A stretch of DNA of 64,000 nucleotides from positions 31-64,030 of the forward strand of contig CAJTSM010000001.1 in assembly GCA_910578935.1 (NCBI GenBank). The letters are read 5' to 3'. The position numbers and the translations under genes were made by a program. Each line of letters begins with the position of its first letter. Position 1 is the stretch's first letter. Under the pieces are notes generated by a model. The model saw only the letters and a list, made by a program, of their open reading frames with translations. It was not told the DNA's origin and searched no databases. Source of the DNA: an uncultured Oscillibacter sp. (GTDB lineage Bacteria > Bacillota > Clostridia > Oscillospirales > Oscillospiraceae). Of this stretch, positions 7,463-16,252 are shown in pieces.

Positions 7463-8025
7463 TGGAAATTCACGTAGAGAGCCTCTGCAAATCCTATGCC
7501 GGAAAGCCCGTGTTGGCCAATCTGACCGCCGTCTTCCGGCCGGGCATTACCTGTATCGCCGCTCCCTCCGGAACAGGGAAGACTACCTTGCTCCGCCTCC
7601 TTCTGGGACTGGATTCCCCCGATGCCGGGATAATCCGGGGCGCGGACCACCGTTGGGCCGCCGTATTCCAGGAGGACCGGCTACTGGAGGACCTGTCCGC
7701 CATCGGAAATCTCCGCTTTGCCTTGGGACAGATCCCCGAAGAGGCCGGAGCGCTGCTGGCCCGCCTGGGTCTGGAGCTTTTGGACCCCAATCCTGTCCGG
7801 GAGTGGTCCGGGGGGATGCGGCGGCGGCTGGCCCTGGCCCGGGCTCTGCTGGCCCCATCGGAGGCCCTGGCCCTGGACGAACCTTTCACCGGCCTGGACA
7901 AAGAGAACCGGTCACGCTGCCTGGAGTTGATTTTGGAGAGGGAAAAAGGCAAGCCGGTGCTGCTAGCCACCCATGATTTGACCGGCCTGGAGGACGCGCC
8001 GGTACTTTTTCTAAGTAACACATAG
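7462..8025 (+). CDS. ABC importer ATP-binding protein, short form
   Basis: This 187-residue nucleotide-binding subunit powers the importer encoded by the two preceding genes. Walker A is APSGTGKTT (34-42), the Q-loop Gln is Q70, the signature SGGMR is at 116-120, Walker B is LALDE (136-140) and the H-loop His is H171. All catalytic elements are present, but the protein is about 60 residues shorter than the usual 240-260 because the C-terminus ends soon after the H-loop and the region between Q-loop and signature is compact. The start overlaps the permease stop by one base (TGATG). A terminator hairpin follows immediately. Confidence 0.9.
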   Translation: MEIHVESLCKSYAGKPVLANLTAVFRPGITCIAAPSGTGKTTLLRLLLGLDSPDAGIIRGADHRWAAVFQEDRLLEDLSAIGNLRFALGQIPEEAGALLARLGLELLDPNPVREWSGGMRRRLALARALLAPSEALALDEPFTGLDKENRSRCLELILEREKGKPVLLATHDLTGLEDAPVLFLSNT

Positions 8026-8054
8026 AAAAAACTCCGCCGGCTGCGGAGTTTTTT
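8026..8054 (+). terminator. Terminator of the ABC importer operon
   Basis: AAAAAACTCCGC and GCGGAGTTTTTT form a 12-bp stem around a 5-base loop, followed by CTTACTTTT; it starts right at the stop codon. Confidence 0.9.
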
Positions 8055-8076
8055 CTTACTTTTATCGGAAATGCTC

Positions 8077-8105
8077 TTGAAAACCGGAAGATTTTGCCGT
8101 ACAAT
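8077..8105 (+). promoter_or_regulatory. Sigma-A promoter for rsmD-coaD
   Basis: TTGAAA, a 17-base spacer and TACAAT, placed between the upstream terminator and the rsmD ribosome-binding site. Confidence 0.75.
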
Positions 8106-8144
8106 AAACGCCGAATCAACCGCCGCCATTCAGGAGGAACCGCT

Positions 8145-8699
8145 ATGCGCGTCATCACAGGCTCCGCCGGGGGCCGCCGTCTGCTGGAGCTGGAAGGGCT
8201 GGAAACCCGCCCCACTACGGACCGGGTAAAGGAGGGCGTGTTCAGCGCCCTGCAATTTGACATTGAGGGCCGCCGGGTGCTGGATCTCTTTGCCGGCACC
8301 GGGCAAATGGGCATCGAGTGCCTGAGCCGGGGAGCCGTTTCCGCCGTCTTTGTGGACCGGCGGCAGGACGCCTGCGAGCTGGTGAAAAAGAATCTGACCC
8401 TAACTAACCTCCAAAGCCGGGCCCAGGTGGTCAATGGGGATTCCCTGACTTTCCTGGCTGGAACAAAGGAGTGCTTCGACTTGGTGTTTTTGGACCCGCC
8501 CTATGCCTCCGGCCTGCTGGACCGGGCGTTGGAAAGGCTCACCGCGCCGGGATTTGACATTCTGGCTCCTTATGGTATAATTGTAGCGGAACACCCGGCT
8601 AACTGCCGCCCAGGCATCCCGGAGGGATGCCGTTTGCGAAAAACCTACCGCTACGGCAAGATTGCCGTCACCCTCTTCCGCCGGGAAGGAAACGAATAG
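8145..8699 (+). CDS. rsmD: 16S rRNA (guanine(966)-N2)-methyltransferase
   Basis: It methylates G966 of 16S rRNA using S-adenosylmethionine. It has 184 residues, normal length. SAM motif I is DLFAGTGQMGIE (47-58) and the catalytic NPPY-type motif is LDPPY (116-120). The N-terminal RVITGSAGGRRL is a signature of RsmD. The ATG at 8145 is chosen because it follows AGGAGGAAC by a normal distance. The gene leads an operon with coaD 16 bases downstream, a pairing widely conserved in Bacillota. Confidence 0.95.
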   Translation: MRVITGSAGGRRLLELEGLETRPTTDRVKEGVFSALQFDIEGRRVLDLFAGTGQMGIECLSRGAVSAVFVDRRQDACELVKKNLTLTNLQSRAQVVNGDSLTFLAGTKECFDLVFLDPPYASGLLDRALERLTAPGFDILAPYGIIVAEHPANCRPGIPEGCRLRKTYRYGKIAVTLFRREGNE

Positions 8700-8715
8700 A
8701 ACGAGGAAACCGCTC

Positions 8716-9222
8716 ATGAGAACAGCCATCTGCTCCGGCAGCTTTGACCCCATTACTCTGGGCCATCTGGACGTGATTCGCCGGGCCGCCGGATGCTTTG
8801 ATCAGATCTGGGTCTGCGTCAGTCCCAACGCCGAGAAACGCAACCAGATGTTTACCCCGGAGCGGAAGCTCCAAATGGTCCGGGCCGCCGTTCAGGATCT
8901 GCCCAACGTGGAGGCGGAGCTCTGGCCCGGATTATTAGCCGACTTTGCCAGAAATCACGGGGCCTGCGCCATTGTCCGGGGAGTCCGCAGCGTGACGGAT
9001 TTTGACGGGGAGTATCAAATGGCCCAGATCAACCGGGGAATCTGCCCGGGTTTAGAGACGATGCTCCTGCCCGCCAGCGCCCCGTACCAGCACTTCAGCT
9101 CTTCCATGGCCCGGGAGATGATCCGTTACCGCCAGCCCTTGGAGCAGTATTTGCCCGCGCCCGTCATCCCGCTTGTGGAGGAACTGACAGAGAAAGAGGG
9201 AGGATCACACCATGGCCAATGA
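8716..9222 (+). CDS. coaD: Phosphopantetheine adenylyltransferase
   Basis: It catalyses the fourth step of coenzyme A synthesis, joining ATP and 4'-phosphopantetheine. It has 168 residues. The nucleotidyltransferase signature is GSFDPITLGH (8-17), with T14 and H17 of the (T/H)xGH motif. IVRGVRSVTDFDGEYQMAQINR contains the family's substrate-binding segment, and SSSMARE corresponds to the ISSTxxR motif. The ATG at 8716 gives the expected N-terminus. It follows rsmD and its last 11 bases overlap the next gene. Confidence 0.96.
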   Translation: MRTAICSGSFDPITLGHLDVIRRAAGCFDQIWVCVSPNAEKRNQMFTPERKLQMVRAAVQDLPNVEAELWPGLLADFARNHGACAIVRGVRSVTDFDGEYQMAQINRGICPGLETMLLPASAPYQHFSSSMAREMIRYRQPLEQYLPAPVIPLVEELTEKEGGSHHGQ

Positions 9223-9727
9223 TATCAACCGCCTAATCGATATGATCTATGAGCGGATCGAGGACGCCAAGGCCCCCGCCTTGAAGCCCAGCATGAGCAT
9301 CGTGGACCGGGACGAACTGCTGGACCTGCTGGACGAGCTCCGGGCCCAGCTCCCGGCGGAGATCAAGCGGGCCCAGGAACTGCTGAGCGCCCGGGAGAAA
9401 TTTGTGGAAGACGCCAAGCGAGACGTGGAACGCATGATGCGCCAGGCAGAGCTGGAAGCCAAAACAAAAATCTCCGAGAGTGAGGTCATGTATGCCGCCC
9501 GGGAGAAGGCCCGCCAAATTGTCACCCGGGCGGAGGAACGCTCCCGCCAGCTCTACCAAGTGGCCAACAGCTATGCCGAGGATGCCCTGGCCCGGACAGA
9601 GGAGGCGGTCCAGGCCGCTTTGGACGAGGTCAAGCAGTCCCGAGTTCGTTTCCGCACCACTTCCGCCGCTAAGATGCAGGAGCAGAGGCAAAAACTGGAA
9701 AAACAGGGCGGCGATGCCGAATCTTGA
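9212..9727 (+). CDS. Coiled-coil protein, conserved neighbour of coaD
   Basis: A 171-residue, highly charged, probably helical protein (MANDINRLIDMIYERIEDAK...). After a short N-terminal segment, residues 40-160 read as a long coiled coil with many Ala, Glu, Arg and Gln. It resembles proteins annotated ATPase or V-type ATPase subunit H-like that follow coaD in many Clostridia; none has an established function to my knowledge. The start at 9212 lies inside coaD (11-base overlap), showing translational coupling. The name ATPase is not supported: no P-loop is present. It might serve as a cytoskeletal or division-site scaffold, given the dcw cluster next door, but this is speculation. Confidence 0.75.
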   Translation: MANDINRLIDMIYERIEDAKAPALKPSMSIVDRDELLDLLDELRAQLPAEIKRAQELLSAREKFVEDAKRDVERMMRQAELEAKTKISESEVMYAAREKARQIVTRAEERSRQLYQVANSYAEDALARTEEAVQAALDEVKQSRVRFRTTSAAKMQEQRQKLEKQGGDAES

Positions 9728-9820
9728 GTTACTTATCGCTAACGAAATTTTGTATAAATTAACGAAACTTTTCCGGAAACAATATTGACTACCGCTAGAT
9801 GTGGAGAAAAAGTGGAGGAA

Positions 9821-9867
9821 AGCGCGCTCACAGTCGCAAGATGTTGCGGCGGTGGGCGCTTTTTTTT
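9821..9867 (+). terminator. Terminator of the rsmD-coaD operon
   Basis: AGCGC...GCGCT enclose an inner TCGCAA/TTGCGG pairing and are followed by eight T residues. It separates this operon from the division cluster. Confidence 0.7.
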
Positions 9868-9977
9868 GCGCGAAAACCAGGGCGAAAAAAGTAGAACGCA
9901 CGTTTTATTTCCCAGTATTCGGGCGTAAAAGCGAGGATTTTAGAGAAAAGGGCCTGTTTTCTGTCGAAAAAAAATCC

Positions 9978-10054
9978 TTGCTTTTCGGTGCCAATTTCCG
10001 TATACTAGGAAGCACAGGTGGGGAGAAGTGGGGATTTAGAACGGTTAAGTGGAG
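9978..10054 (+). promoter_or_regulatory. mraZ (dcw) promoter with MraZ-box repeats
   Basis: TTGCTT (9978-9983), a 17-base spacer and TATACT (10001-10006) form a strong sigma-A promoter. Just downstream are TGGGG (10019-10023), five bases, TGGGG (10029-10033), and a third box TGGAG (10050-10054). TGGGN-N5-TGGGN is the known MraZ recognition arrangement, so MraZ probably represses this promoter by binding the start of the transcript region. The box spacings (10 and 21 bases) keep all three on one helix face. Confidence 0.8.
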
Positions 10055-10099
10055 TACTTCCCCATTCTATCCCAAAAAAGGGGGAAAGGGGGCGGCTCC

Positions 10100-10543
10100 A
10101 TGGCGAGGCTACTGGGCAAATCGAATAACAACATCGACACGAAGGGCCGCCTTGTGATCCCTTCCGCCATGCGGGAGGCGCTGGGCGACACCTTTTTCAT
10201 CACCATCGGCGCCGAGCACTGCCTGACCATCTACCCTCAGGCCAAGTGGGAACAAATGTCCGACGAGATGGACGAACTGCCCTACACGGAGGCCCGGGCC
10301 CTGACCCTGCTTTATGCAAACGCCGTTCAATGTGAGCCGGACGGCCAGGGACGGGTGCTGATCCCCGCCAGCCTGCGGAAGTATGCGGGGCTGCAAAAGG
10401 CCTGCACCATCGTGGGACTGAACACTTTTGCCGAAATCTGGGATGAGGAAACCTGGACCGAGCGCGAGCAAAAGATGCTGGACGAAGAGGACATGGCCGC
10501 AGCCATGGACGCCCTGGCCCGGGCCCGCCGGAACCGGGGGTGA
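10100..10543 (+). CDS. mraZ: Transcriptional regulator MraZ
   Basis: A 147-residue DNA-binding protein that opens the dcw cluster and autoregulates it. It has two AbrB-like half-domains, each with a DxxGR motif (residues 13-17 and 81-85) followed by LVIPSAMRE or VLIPASLRK. The ATG at 10100 lies behind AAAGGGGGCGG, and the MARLLGKSNNNIDTKGR start is typical. The promoter upstream carries three matching operator boxes. It would bind as a ring-like multimer in the nucleoid. Confidence 0.96.
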   Translation: MARLLGKSNNNIDTKGRLVIPSAMREALGDTFFITIGAEHCLTIYPQAKWEQMSDEMDELPYTEARALTLLYANAVQCEPDGQGRVLIPASLRKYAGLQKACTIVGLNTFAEIWDEETWTEREQKMLDEEDMAAAMDALARARRNRG

Positions 10544-10549
10544 ACCTTG

Positions 10550-11485
10550 ATGGAGTACACACACAAGCCCGTCCTTTTGGATGAGTGTATCAAAGCGCTA
10601 AACATCCGTCCGGAGGGGACCTATGTAGACGGGACCCTGGGCCGGGCAGGACACTCCCGAGAAATTGCGAAACGGCTGACCACCGGCCGCCTCATCTGCA
10701 TTGACCGGGATTCCGCCGCCATTGAGGCGGCGCAGGAGCGGCTGGCCCCCTGGAGGAATAGGGTGCGGCTGGTCCACAGCAACTTCTCGGAGCTTGGAAC
10801 CGTTTTAGCCGACGTGGAAGGCGTGGACGGGATGCTCTTTGACCTGGGCGTGTCCTCTCCCCAACTAGATGACCCGGAACGGGGTTTTTCCTATATGCAC
10901 GACGCTCCGCTGGATATGCGAATGGACCGCACCTCCCCCCTGACGGCGCGGGAGGCGGTCAACTCCTGGTCTTTGGAAGAGCTTCGGCGCGTTTTATTTG
11001 AGTTTGGGGAAGAACGGTACGCCCCGGCCATTGCCCGGGCCATTGTAAAGACTCGGGAATTTCGGCCCATTGAAACAACGCTGGAGCTGGTGGAAATCAT
11101 CAAATCCGCCATGCCTCCCGCAGCCCTGCGGGAGAAACAGCACCCCGCCAAGCGGAGTTTTCAGGCGATCCGTATAGCCGTAAACGGCGAACTGGACGCC
11201 CTGCCCCCCATGCTGCGGGCAGCGGCGGACAAGCTCCGCCCCGGCGGGCGGCTGGCGGTCATCACTTTCCACTCGCTGGAGGACCGGATTGTCAAGCGGA
11301 CCCTGCGGGAGCTGGCTCAGGGCTGTACCTGTCCGCCAAATTTCCCCGTGTGTGTCTGTGGAAAAAAGCCGCTGGTGCGGCTGGACAAGCCTGTGACGCC
11401 CAGGTTGGAGGAAGTGGCGGAAAACCCCCGGGCCAGAAGCGCCCGGCTCCGTCTGGCGGAAAAGCTGGACAGGTTCGATCTCTGA
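10550..11485 (+). CDS. rsmH: 16S rRNA (cytosine(1402)-N4)-methyltransferase
   Basis: It methylates C1402 in the ribosomal P site. It has 311 residues, as expected. It begins YTHKPVLLDECIKAL. The SAM-binding loop is VDGTLGRAGHS (26-36), and FDLGVSSPQLDDPERGFSY and KRSFQAIRIAVNGEL are family hallmarks. The ATG at 10550 is preferred over a TTG one codon upstream. The gap to mraZ is 6 bases, so the two are translated together, the standard dcw order. Confidence 0.97.
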   Translation: MEYTHKPVLLDECIKALNIRPEGTYVDGTLGRAGHSREIAKRLTTGRLICIDRDSAAIEAAQERLAPWRNRVRLVHSNFSELGTVLADVEGVDGMLFDLGVSSPQLDDPERGFSYMHDAPLDMRMDRTSPLTAREAVNSWSLEELRRVLFEFGEERYAPAIARAIVKTREFRPIETTLELVEIIKSAMPPAALREKQHPAKRSFQAIRIAVNGELDALPPMLRAAADKLRPGGRLAVITFHSLEDRIVKRTLRELAQGCTCPPNFPVCVCGKKPLVRLDKPVTPRLEEVAENPRARSARLRLAEKLDRFDL

Positions 11486-11529
11486 TATCCTTGCATGATA
11501 TTTGAAAACGTTGGAAAGGGGGCGGCTTC

Positions 11530-12078
11530 ATGGCGGCGGCGGCGCGGGACATGCGGTATCGTGGCAAGCAGGCAGTTAACGGCAGTCTGGCCTATGACCT
11601 GGACTACGCGGTCCGGGAACGGGAACTGCGCCACGCGGGAGAAGTCCCCAGAACGAGGGAGAAAGCCAAGGTCCATGAAAAACCGCGCGTCCTGATCCGG
11701 GCACGGCAGTATATCTCTCCCCTGACGGTGTTGAGCATAGCCGCCGTCCTGGGACTGTCGCTATTGGTTCTCTTGAGCTATGTGCAGCTGACCCAGCTAT
11801 CCGCAGAAACTGTGAAGCTGCAAAACCAGCTTCAGGAGCTGGATACGGAAAACGCGAACCTTACCGCTCAATATCAGCGGATGTTTGACATGGCGTCTGT
11901 AAAAGAGGCCGCGGAAGCCGCCGGCATGTCCAAGCCAAGCAGCACTCAAATGAGCCGGCTGGACCTCTCGGCAGGGGATTCCGCCGTAGCCTACCTGAAA
12001 AAGGAGCCTGGGCTCTTCAGCCGTCTCCTCTCTTCCCTTCACGGCGGCGTTTACGCGGTAGTGGAATATTTCGACTGA
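11530..12078 (+). CDS. ftsL: Cell division protein FtsL-like
   Basis: A 182-residue single-pass membrane protein: a basic cytoplasmic tail (1-60), one transmembrane helix (about 62-87), then an extracytoplasmic coiled coil (LSAETVKLQNQLQELDTENA, about 90-110) and a short C-terminal region. The topology and position between rsmH and the transpeptidase identify it as FtsL (or a DivIC-like relative), which bridges FtsQ and the FtsW-PBP pair. The start at 11530 lies behind AAAGGGGGCGG, the same ribosome-binding sequence used by mraZ. The cytoplasmic tail is longer than in model bacteria. Confidence 0.85.
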   Translation: MAAAARDMRYRGKQAVNGSLAYDLDYAVRERELRHAGEVPRTREKAKVHEKPRVLIRARQYISPLTVLSIAAVLGLSLLVLLSYVQLTQLSAETVKLQNQLQELDTENANLTAQYQRMFDMASVKEAAEAAGMSKPSSTQMSRLDLSAGDSAVAYLKKEPGLFSRLLSSLHGGVYAVVEYFD

Positions 12079-12201
12079 CCGCGGCTTATAATCAACTGAC
12101 ATGATCCTTCGGCCCTGACATTGTCCGGCGGGAGCGGGAAGACAGGTCTTCTTGCTCCCTCCCTTCATAATTTTCCCCAATCCCTGAGTAGGAGGAGCCC
12201 T

Positions 12202-14664
12202 ATGACAAACCGTCCCTCAAAAACGCCCGTCTCCCACCGCAAGAGCGAATCCGCCCGCCGGGCCAACCAGATCATCCGCGGGAGGACTCTGCTGATGATG
12301 CTGGTGCTGGGAGTGGGAACTTTTTTGCTGCTGTTCTGGAAGCTCTATGACCTCCAAATCAACCAATATAAGGAAATGCAGGCCCGAGCCGTCCATCAGC
12401 AGACCCGGGAAACCACCGTCAATGCCTCCCGAGGAACCATCTACGACAAAAACCACAACATTCTGGCCAGCTCCACCACAGCCGAGACGGTCTTTTTAGA
12501 CCCTCTGCGGATCGCCGCTTTCGTCAAGGCTCAGGAAAAGGCCCAGGATGAGGCGGCCGCCAAAGCCCTGGAGAAAGGGAAATCTTATACCCGGCAGCCT
12601 ATCTTGGATCAGAGCTACATTGCCCGGGGCCTTGCGCGCATCCTGGAAATCGACCAGGAGAAAATTGAAAAGATGATGGAGAAAACCTCATCCGAGTATG
12701 AAATCCTTCGCCGGAAGACGGAAAAAGAGATGGCCGACGAGGTCCGGAAATTCATCAACGGCCAAATCGATGCGGAGGGCAGCGAGGTCCCCGAAACGGA
12801 ACAGCGCTCCATCACCGGCGTCTTTTTGGAGCCGGACTCCAAGCGCTACTACCCTTATAATGCTATGGCCGCCAATGTCATCGGCTTTGTCAATGCCGAC
12901 AACGAGGGCGGCGTAGGTTTGGAATCCAAGTATGACGGCGATCTCTCCGGCACCGCCGGCATGACCATTTCCGCCAAAAACAACCGGGGACAGCCTCTGC
13001 TGTTCCAGTATGAGCAGTATTTTGACGCGGAGAACGGCAGCGATTTGATGCTGACTCTGGATATCAACGTGCAAATCGCCCTGGAAAAGGGCATCGAGAG
13101 CATGCTCAGCAAGTTCGATGCCGCCAGCGGCGGCACAGGCATCGTCATGGACGTGAATTCCGGGGCGATCCGGGGCATGGCTTCCTATCCCAACTATGAT
13201 TCCAACCAGTCCGGCGTTCTCTACGACGAGAAACTGAAAAGCAAGCTGGAAAAGCAATTAACGGAAATGGAGGAATCGCGGGAGAGCTACGAGAGCGAGG
13301 AAAAATACGAAGAAGCCGTCAGCAAAGCTAAAACCGATACCCTTCAGAGCCAATGGCGGAATAAATGCATCGACTCCACCTACGAACCCGGTTCCACCTT
13401 TAAGCCCATCACTCTGGCGGCGGCGCTGGAGGAGGGGGTCATCAATATGAGCTCCACCTATGAATGCTCCGGCTCCGTTATGGTCAAAGGCTGGGATAAG
13501 CCCTTCAACTGTTCCCGCAGCTCCGGCCACGGACATCAGATTTTGAAAGAGGCGGTCGGAAACTCCTGCAACCCGGCCTTCATCAAAATCGGCCAGTCCC
13601 TTGGGACCAGCAAATTCTATGAATACCTTCAGTCTTTTGGCCTGATGGAAAAGACCAACGTGGACATGATCGGCGAGGTTCAGGGCATTTTCGCCAATGA
13701 GAAAAATTTCAACTCCAATCAGGTTTCCCTGGCCTCCTATTCTTTCGGCCAGACCTTCAACGTTACCCCCCTTGAGCTGATCCGGGCTCAAGCCGCCTGC
13801 GTCAACGGCGGGTACCTTTACGAACCCTATGTGGTGGAACAAGTGCTGGATGAAAACGGCGGCGTACTTCAGCAGCATGAACCCAAGTGCATCCGTCAGG
13901 TCATCAGCGAGGAAACCTCCGCCAAAGTCCGGGAGTGCCTGGAATACGTGGTGGCCTCCGGCACCGGGAGAAACGGACAGGTGGCAGGTTACCGCATCGG
14001 CGGCAAAACCGGCACCGCCGACAAAACCGGAACCAAAACTCCGCAAAATCCCAAAGGCGACATCGTGGTGTCCTTTATGTGCTTCGCTCCGGCGGATGAT
14101 CCCGAGTATATCATGCTGATTACTATGGATACTCCCAGCCGTACCACCGGAACCTTCCCCTCCGGGGGCAACATGGTCGCTCCCACGGCCAGTCAGATCA
14201 TGAGCGAGATTCTCCCCGTCTTGGGCGTGGAACCGGATTACACCGCCGAACAGCTGGCGGGGGCCGACGCCGCTGTCCCCAACGTGGTGGGCCAGGACCT
14301 GGAAACCGCCAAGGCCCGGCTGGAAAACACGGGCTTCGCCTTCCGCACCGTAGGCAGCGGCACAGAAGTCACCGCCCAGACCCCCGAAGGCGGCGCGATC
14401 GTTCCCAATAACGCCTCTATCGTATTGTATTTGGGAGAGGAGAAAAACGACGGCCTCCGGGCTGTGCCCAATGTCATGGGCATGACCGCCGCCGAAGCCA
14501 ACCAGGCCCTCACCAACGCGGGCCTCATTATGCGGGTAACCGGCGCCACCAGTACGGAATCCGGCAATGTAAAGGCAATTTCTCAGGACCGGGAGGAAGG
14601 AACCGACCTGCCCCCTGGCAGTGTGGTCACGGTTCGTTTCGGCGACAGTTCCGTCCGAGATTAG
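12202..14664 (+). CDS. Division or sporulation class B penicillin-binding protein (FtsI/SpoVD type) with two PASTA domains
   Basis: An 820-residue transpeptidase that crosslinks septal peptidoglycan. A transmembrane helix (29-47) anchors it, followed by the dimerisation domain (RETTVNASRGTIYDKNHN). The active site has STFK (S398, K401), SCN (455-457) and KTG (602-604). Two C-terminal PASTA repeats begin VPNVVGQ (about 692) and VPNVMGM (about 755). A strongly charged, coiled insertion (about 350-385, EMEESRESYESEEKYEEA) lies just before the active-site serine. The ATG at 12202 follows AGGAGGAGC. The cluster has only one such protein, where many Clostridia have PbpB plus SpoVD, so its role could cover vegetative division, sporulation or both. 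Confidence 0.93.
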   Translation: MTNRPSKTPVSHRKSESARRANQIIRGRTLLMMLVLGVGTFLLLFWKLYDLQINQYKEMQARAVHQQTRETTVNASRGTIYDKNHNILASSTTAETVFLDPLRIAAFVKAQEKAQDEAAAKALEKGKSYTRQPILDQSYIARGLARILEIDQEKIEKMMEKTSSEYEILRRKTEKEMADEVRKFINGQIDAEGSEVPETEQRSITGVFLEPDSKRYYPYNAMAANVIGFVNADNEGGVGLESKYDGDLSGTAGMTISAKNNRGQPLLFQYEQYFDAENGSDLMLTLDINVQIALEKGIESMLSKFDAASGGTGIVMDVNSGAIRGMASYPNYDSNQSGVLYDEKLKSKLEKQLTEMEESRESYESEEKYEEAVSKAKTDTLQSQWRNKCIDSTYEPGSTFKPITLAAALEEGVINMSSTYECSGSVMVKGWDKPFNCSRSSGHGHQILKEAVGNSCNPAFIKIGQSLGTSKFYEYLQSFGLMEKTNVDMIGEVQGIFANEKNFNSNQVSLASYSFGQTFNVTPLELIRAQAACVNGGYLYEPYVVEQVLDENGGVLQQHEPKCIRQVISEETSAKVRECLEYVVASGTGRNGQVAGYRIGGKTGTADKTGTKTPQNPKGDIVVSFMCFAPADDPEYIMLITMDTPSRTTGTFPSGGNMVAPTASQIMSEILPVLGVEPDYTAEQLAGADAAVPNVVGQDLETAKARLENTGFAFRTVGSGTEVTAQTPEGGAIVPNNASIVLYLGEEKNDGLRAVPNVMGMTAAEANQALTNAGLIMRVTGATSTESGNVKAISQDREEGTDLPPGSVVTVRFGDSSVRD

Positions 14665-14767
14665 AGCAGTTTTTACCTGTTTTTCGGCAGGATATGCTGT
14701 ATACATTGCGTTTTATTCGGTTTGCAATATTCCAGAACGTTTTAAACGGGATGGAGGTTTTACCAGT

Positions 14768-16207
14768 ATGAAGCTTAAAGAACTTCTGTCGGGCCTGGAG
14801 ATTCTCTCCGCAACGGCAGACCTGGAAACAGAGATTACCGGCATCAGCTATGACTCCCGGCAGGTAAAGCCAGGAGAGCTGTTCGCGGCTCTCAGCGGCT
14901 ATGCGGCGGACGGACACAAGTTCATTCCTCAAGCCATGGCCTCCGGAGCAGCGGCGGCGCTGTGCCAGGTTCCGCCGGAGGATGGTACACCGTACGTCCA
15001 GGTTGCGGATTCACGCCGGGCTCTGGCCGTGACAGCGGGCAACTTCTTTGGCCATCCGTCAAAATCCATGACTATGGTGGGAATTACCGGCACCAACGGC
15101 AAAACTACCACCACCTATCTGCTTAAGGCCGTCCTGGAGGCGCGAGGTGAAAAGGTAGGGCTGATCGGCACCAACCAAAACATGATTGGACAGGAGATCC
15201 TCCCCACGGAACGAACCACACCCGAGTCCTTTGAACTCCAAAAGCTCTTCGCCAGAATGCGGGACGCGGGCTGCACCTATGTGGTGATGGAAGTCTCCTC
15301 TCATGCCCTGTTTCTGGACCGGGTATACGGTGTTCATTACCGTGTGGGCGTTTTTACAAACTTGACTCAGGACCACCTGGACTTTCACAAGACGATGGAG
15401 GCTTACTGCGACGCGAAGGCCCTTTTGTTCCGCAGCTGCGATACCGGCGTAGTCAACGCCGCCGATCCTTGGACGTCGCGGCTGTTGAAAAACGCGTCCT
15501 GCCGTGTGCTTTCCGTTTCCAGCGCCGGTGAAGCCGCCCTCAAAAGCGAGGATGCCGTTTTGTCGGAGGACCACGTGGCCTTCACTGCGGCCTATGAGGG
15601 AAAACGCATCCCGGTGCGGGTCAATATTCCAGGGCGTTTTATGATCGACAATGCCCTGGGCGTGATGGGAGCGGCCCTGGCCCTGGGAATTCCCTTGGAA
15701 GAAAGCGCTTCTGTCCTGGCCCGAGTGCCTCATGTAAAAGGCCGGGTAGAGGTTGTCCCCACGCCGGGAAAGGACTACACCATCCTCATTGATTATGCCC
15801 ACAGCCCGGACAGCCTTGAAAATGTCCTGACTACCGTCAAAGGCTTCGCCAAGGGGAGAACCATCGCCCTCTTCGGCTGCGGCGGGGACCGCGACAAGGC
15901 CAAGCGGCCCAAAATGGGCCGGGCCGCCGCAGATATCGCAGATCTTGTCATTGTTACCACCGACAATCCCCGGACAGAACGCCCGTCGGACATCATTGCC
16001 GACATTTTGCCGGGTCTGAAAGGGTCTGAAACTCCCTTTGAAGTGGTGGAAGACCGAATAAAGGCGATCCATTGGGCAATGGACCACGCCGGGCCGGGGG
16101 ATGTAATCGTCCTCTGCGGCAAAGGGCACGAAACCTATCAGGAAATCGGGCATGAAAAGCGCCACATGGACGAACGGGAGATCGTCGCGGACTATCTGCG
16201 CAAGTGA
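14768..16207 (+). CDS. murE: UDP-N-acetylmuramoyl-tripeptide synthetase (meso-DAP adding)
   Basis: It adds the third stem-peptide residue to UDP-MurNAc-L-Ala-D-Glu. It has 479 residues. The ATP loop is GITGTNGKTT (105-114), the central domain has EVSSHAL and TNLTQDHLDFH, and the amino-acid selectivity motif is DNPRTE at 399-404. DNPR marks meso-diaminopimelate rather than lysine as substrate, so this organism should have DAP-type peptidoglycan. The ATG at 14768 follows GGATGGAGG. A gap of 103 bases separates it from the PBP gene, and mraY follows after 45 bases without murF between them. Confidence 0.96.
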   Translation: MKLKELLSGLEILSATADLETEITGISYDSRQVKPGELFAALSGYAADGHKFIPQAMASGAAAALCQVPPEDGTPYVQVADSRRALAVTAGNFFGHPSKSMTMVGITGTNGKTTTTYLLKAVLEARGEKVGLIGTNQNMIGQEILPTERTTPESFELQKLFARMRDAGCTYVVMEVSSHALFLDRVYGVHYRVGVFTNLTQDHLDFHKTMEAYCDAKALLFRSCDTGVVNAADPWTSRLLKNASCRVLSVSSAGEAALKSEDAVLSEDHVAFTAAYEGKRIPVRVNIPGRFMIDNALGVMGAALALGIPLEESASVLARVPHVKGRVEVVPTPGKDYTILIDYAHSPDSLENVLTTVKGFAKGRTIALFGCGGDRDKAKRPKMGRAAADIADLVIVTTDNPRTERPSDIIADILPGLKGSETPFEVVEDRIKAIHWAMDHAGPGDVIVLCGKGHETYQEIGHEKRHMDEREIVADYLRK

Positions 16208-16252
16208 AAACATCCGCCCAGCCGGACTCTTTGGGCGGGGAGAGGGAGAAAC

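Noticed and set aside
9804..9816. An additional MraZ box pair TGGAG-N6-TGGAG
   Set aside because: The spacing is 6 rather than 5 and it lies before the terminator, far from the promoter.
13258..14706. A 482-codon minus-strand frame opposite the PBP gene
   Set aside because: Shadow of the transpeptidase and PASTA coding sequence; no ribosome-binding site or motif.
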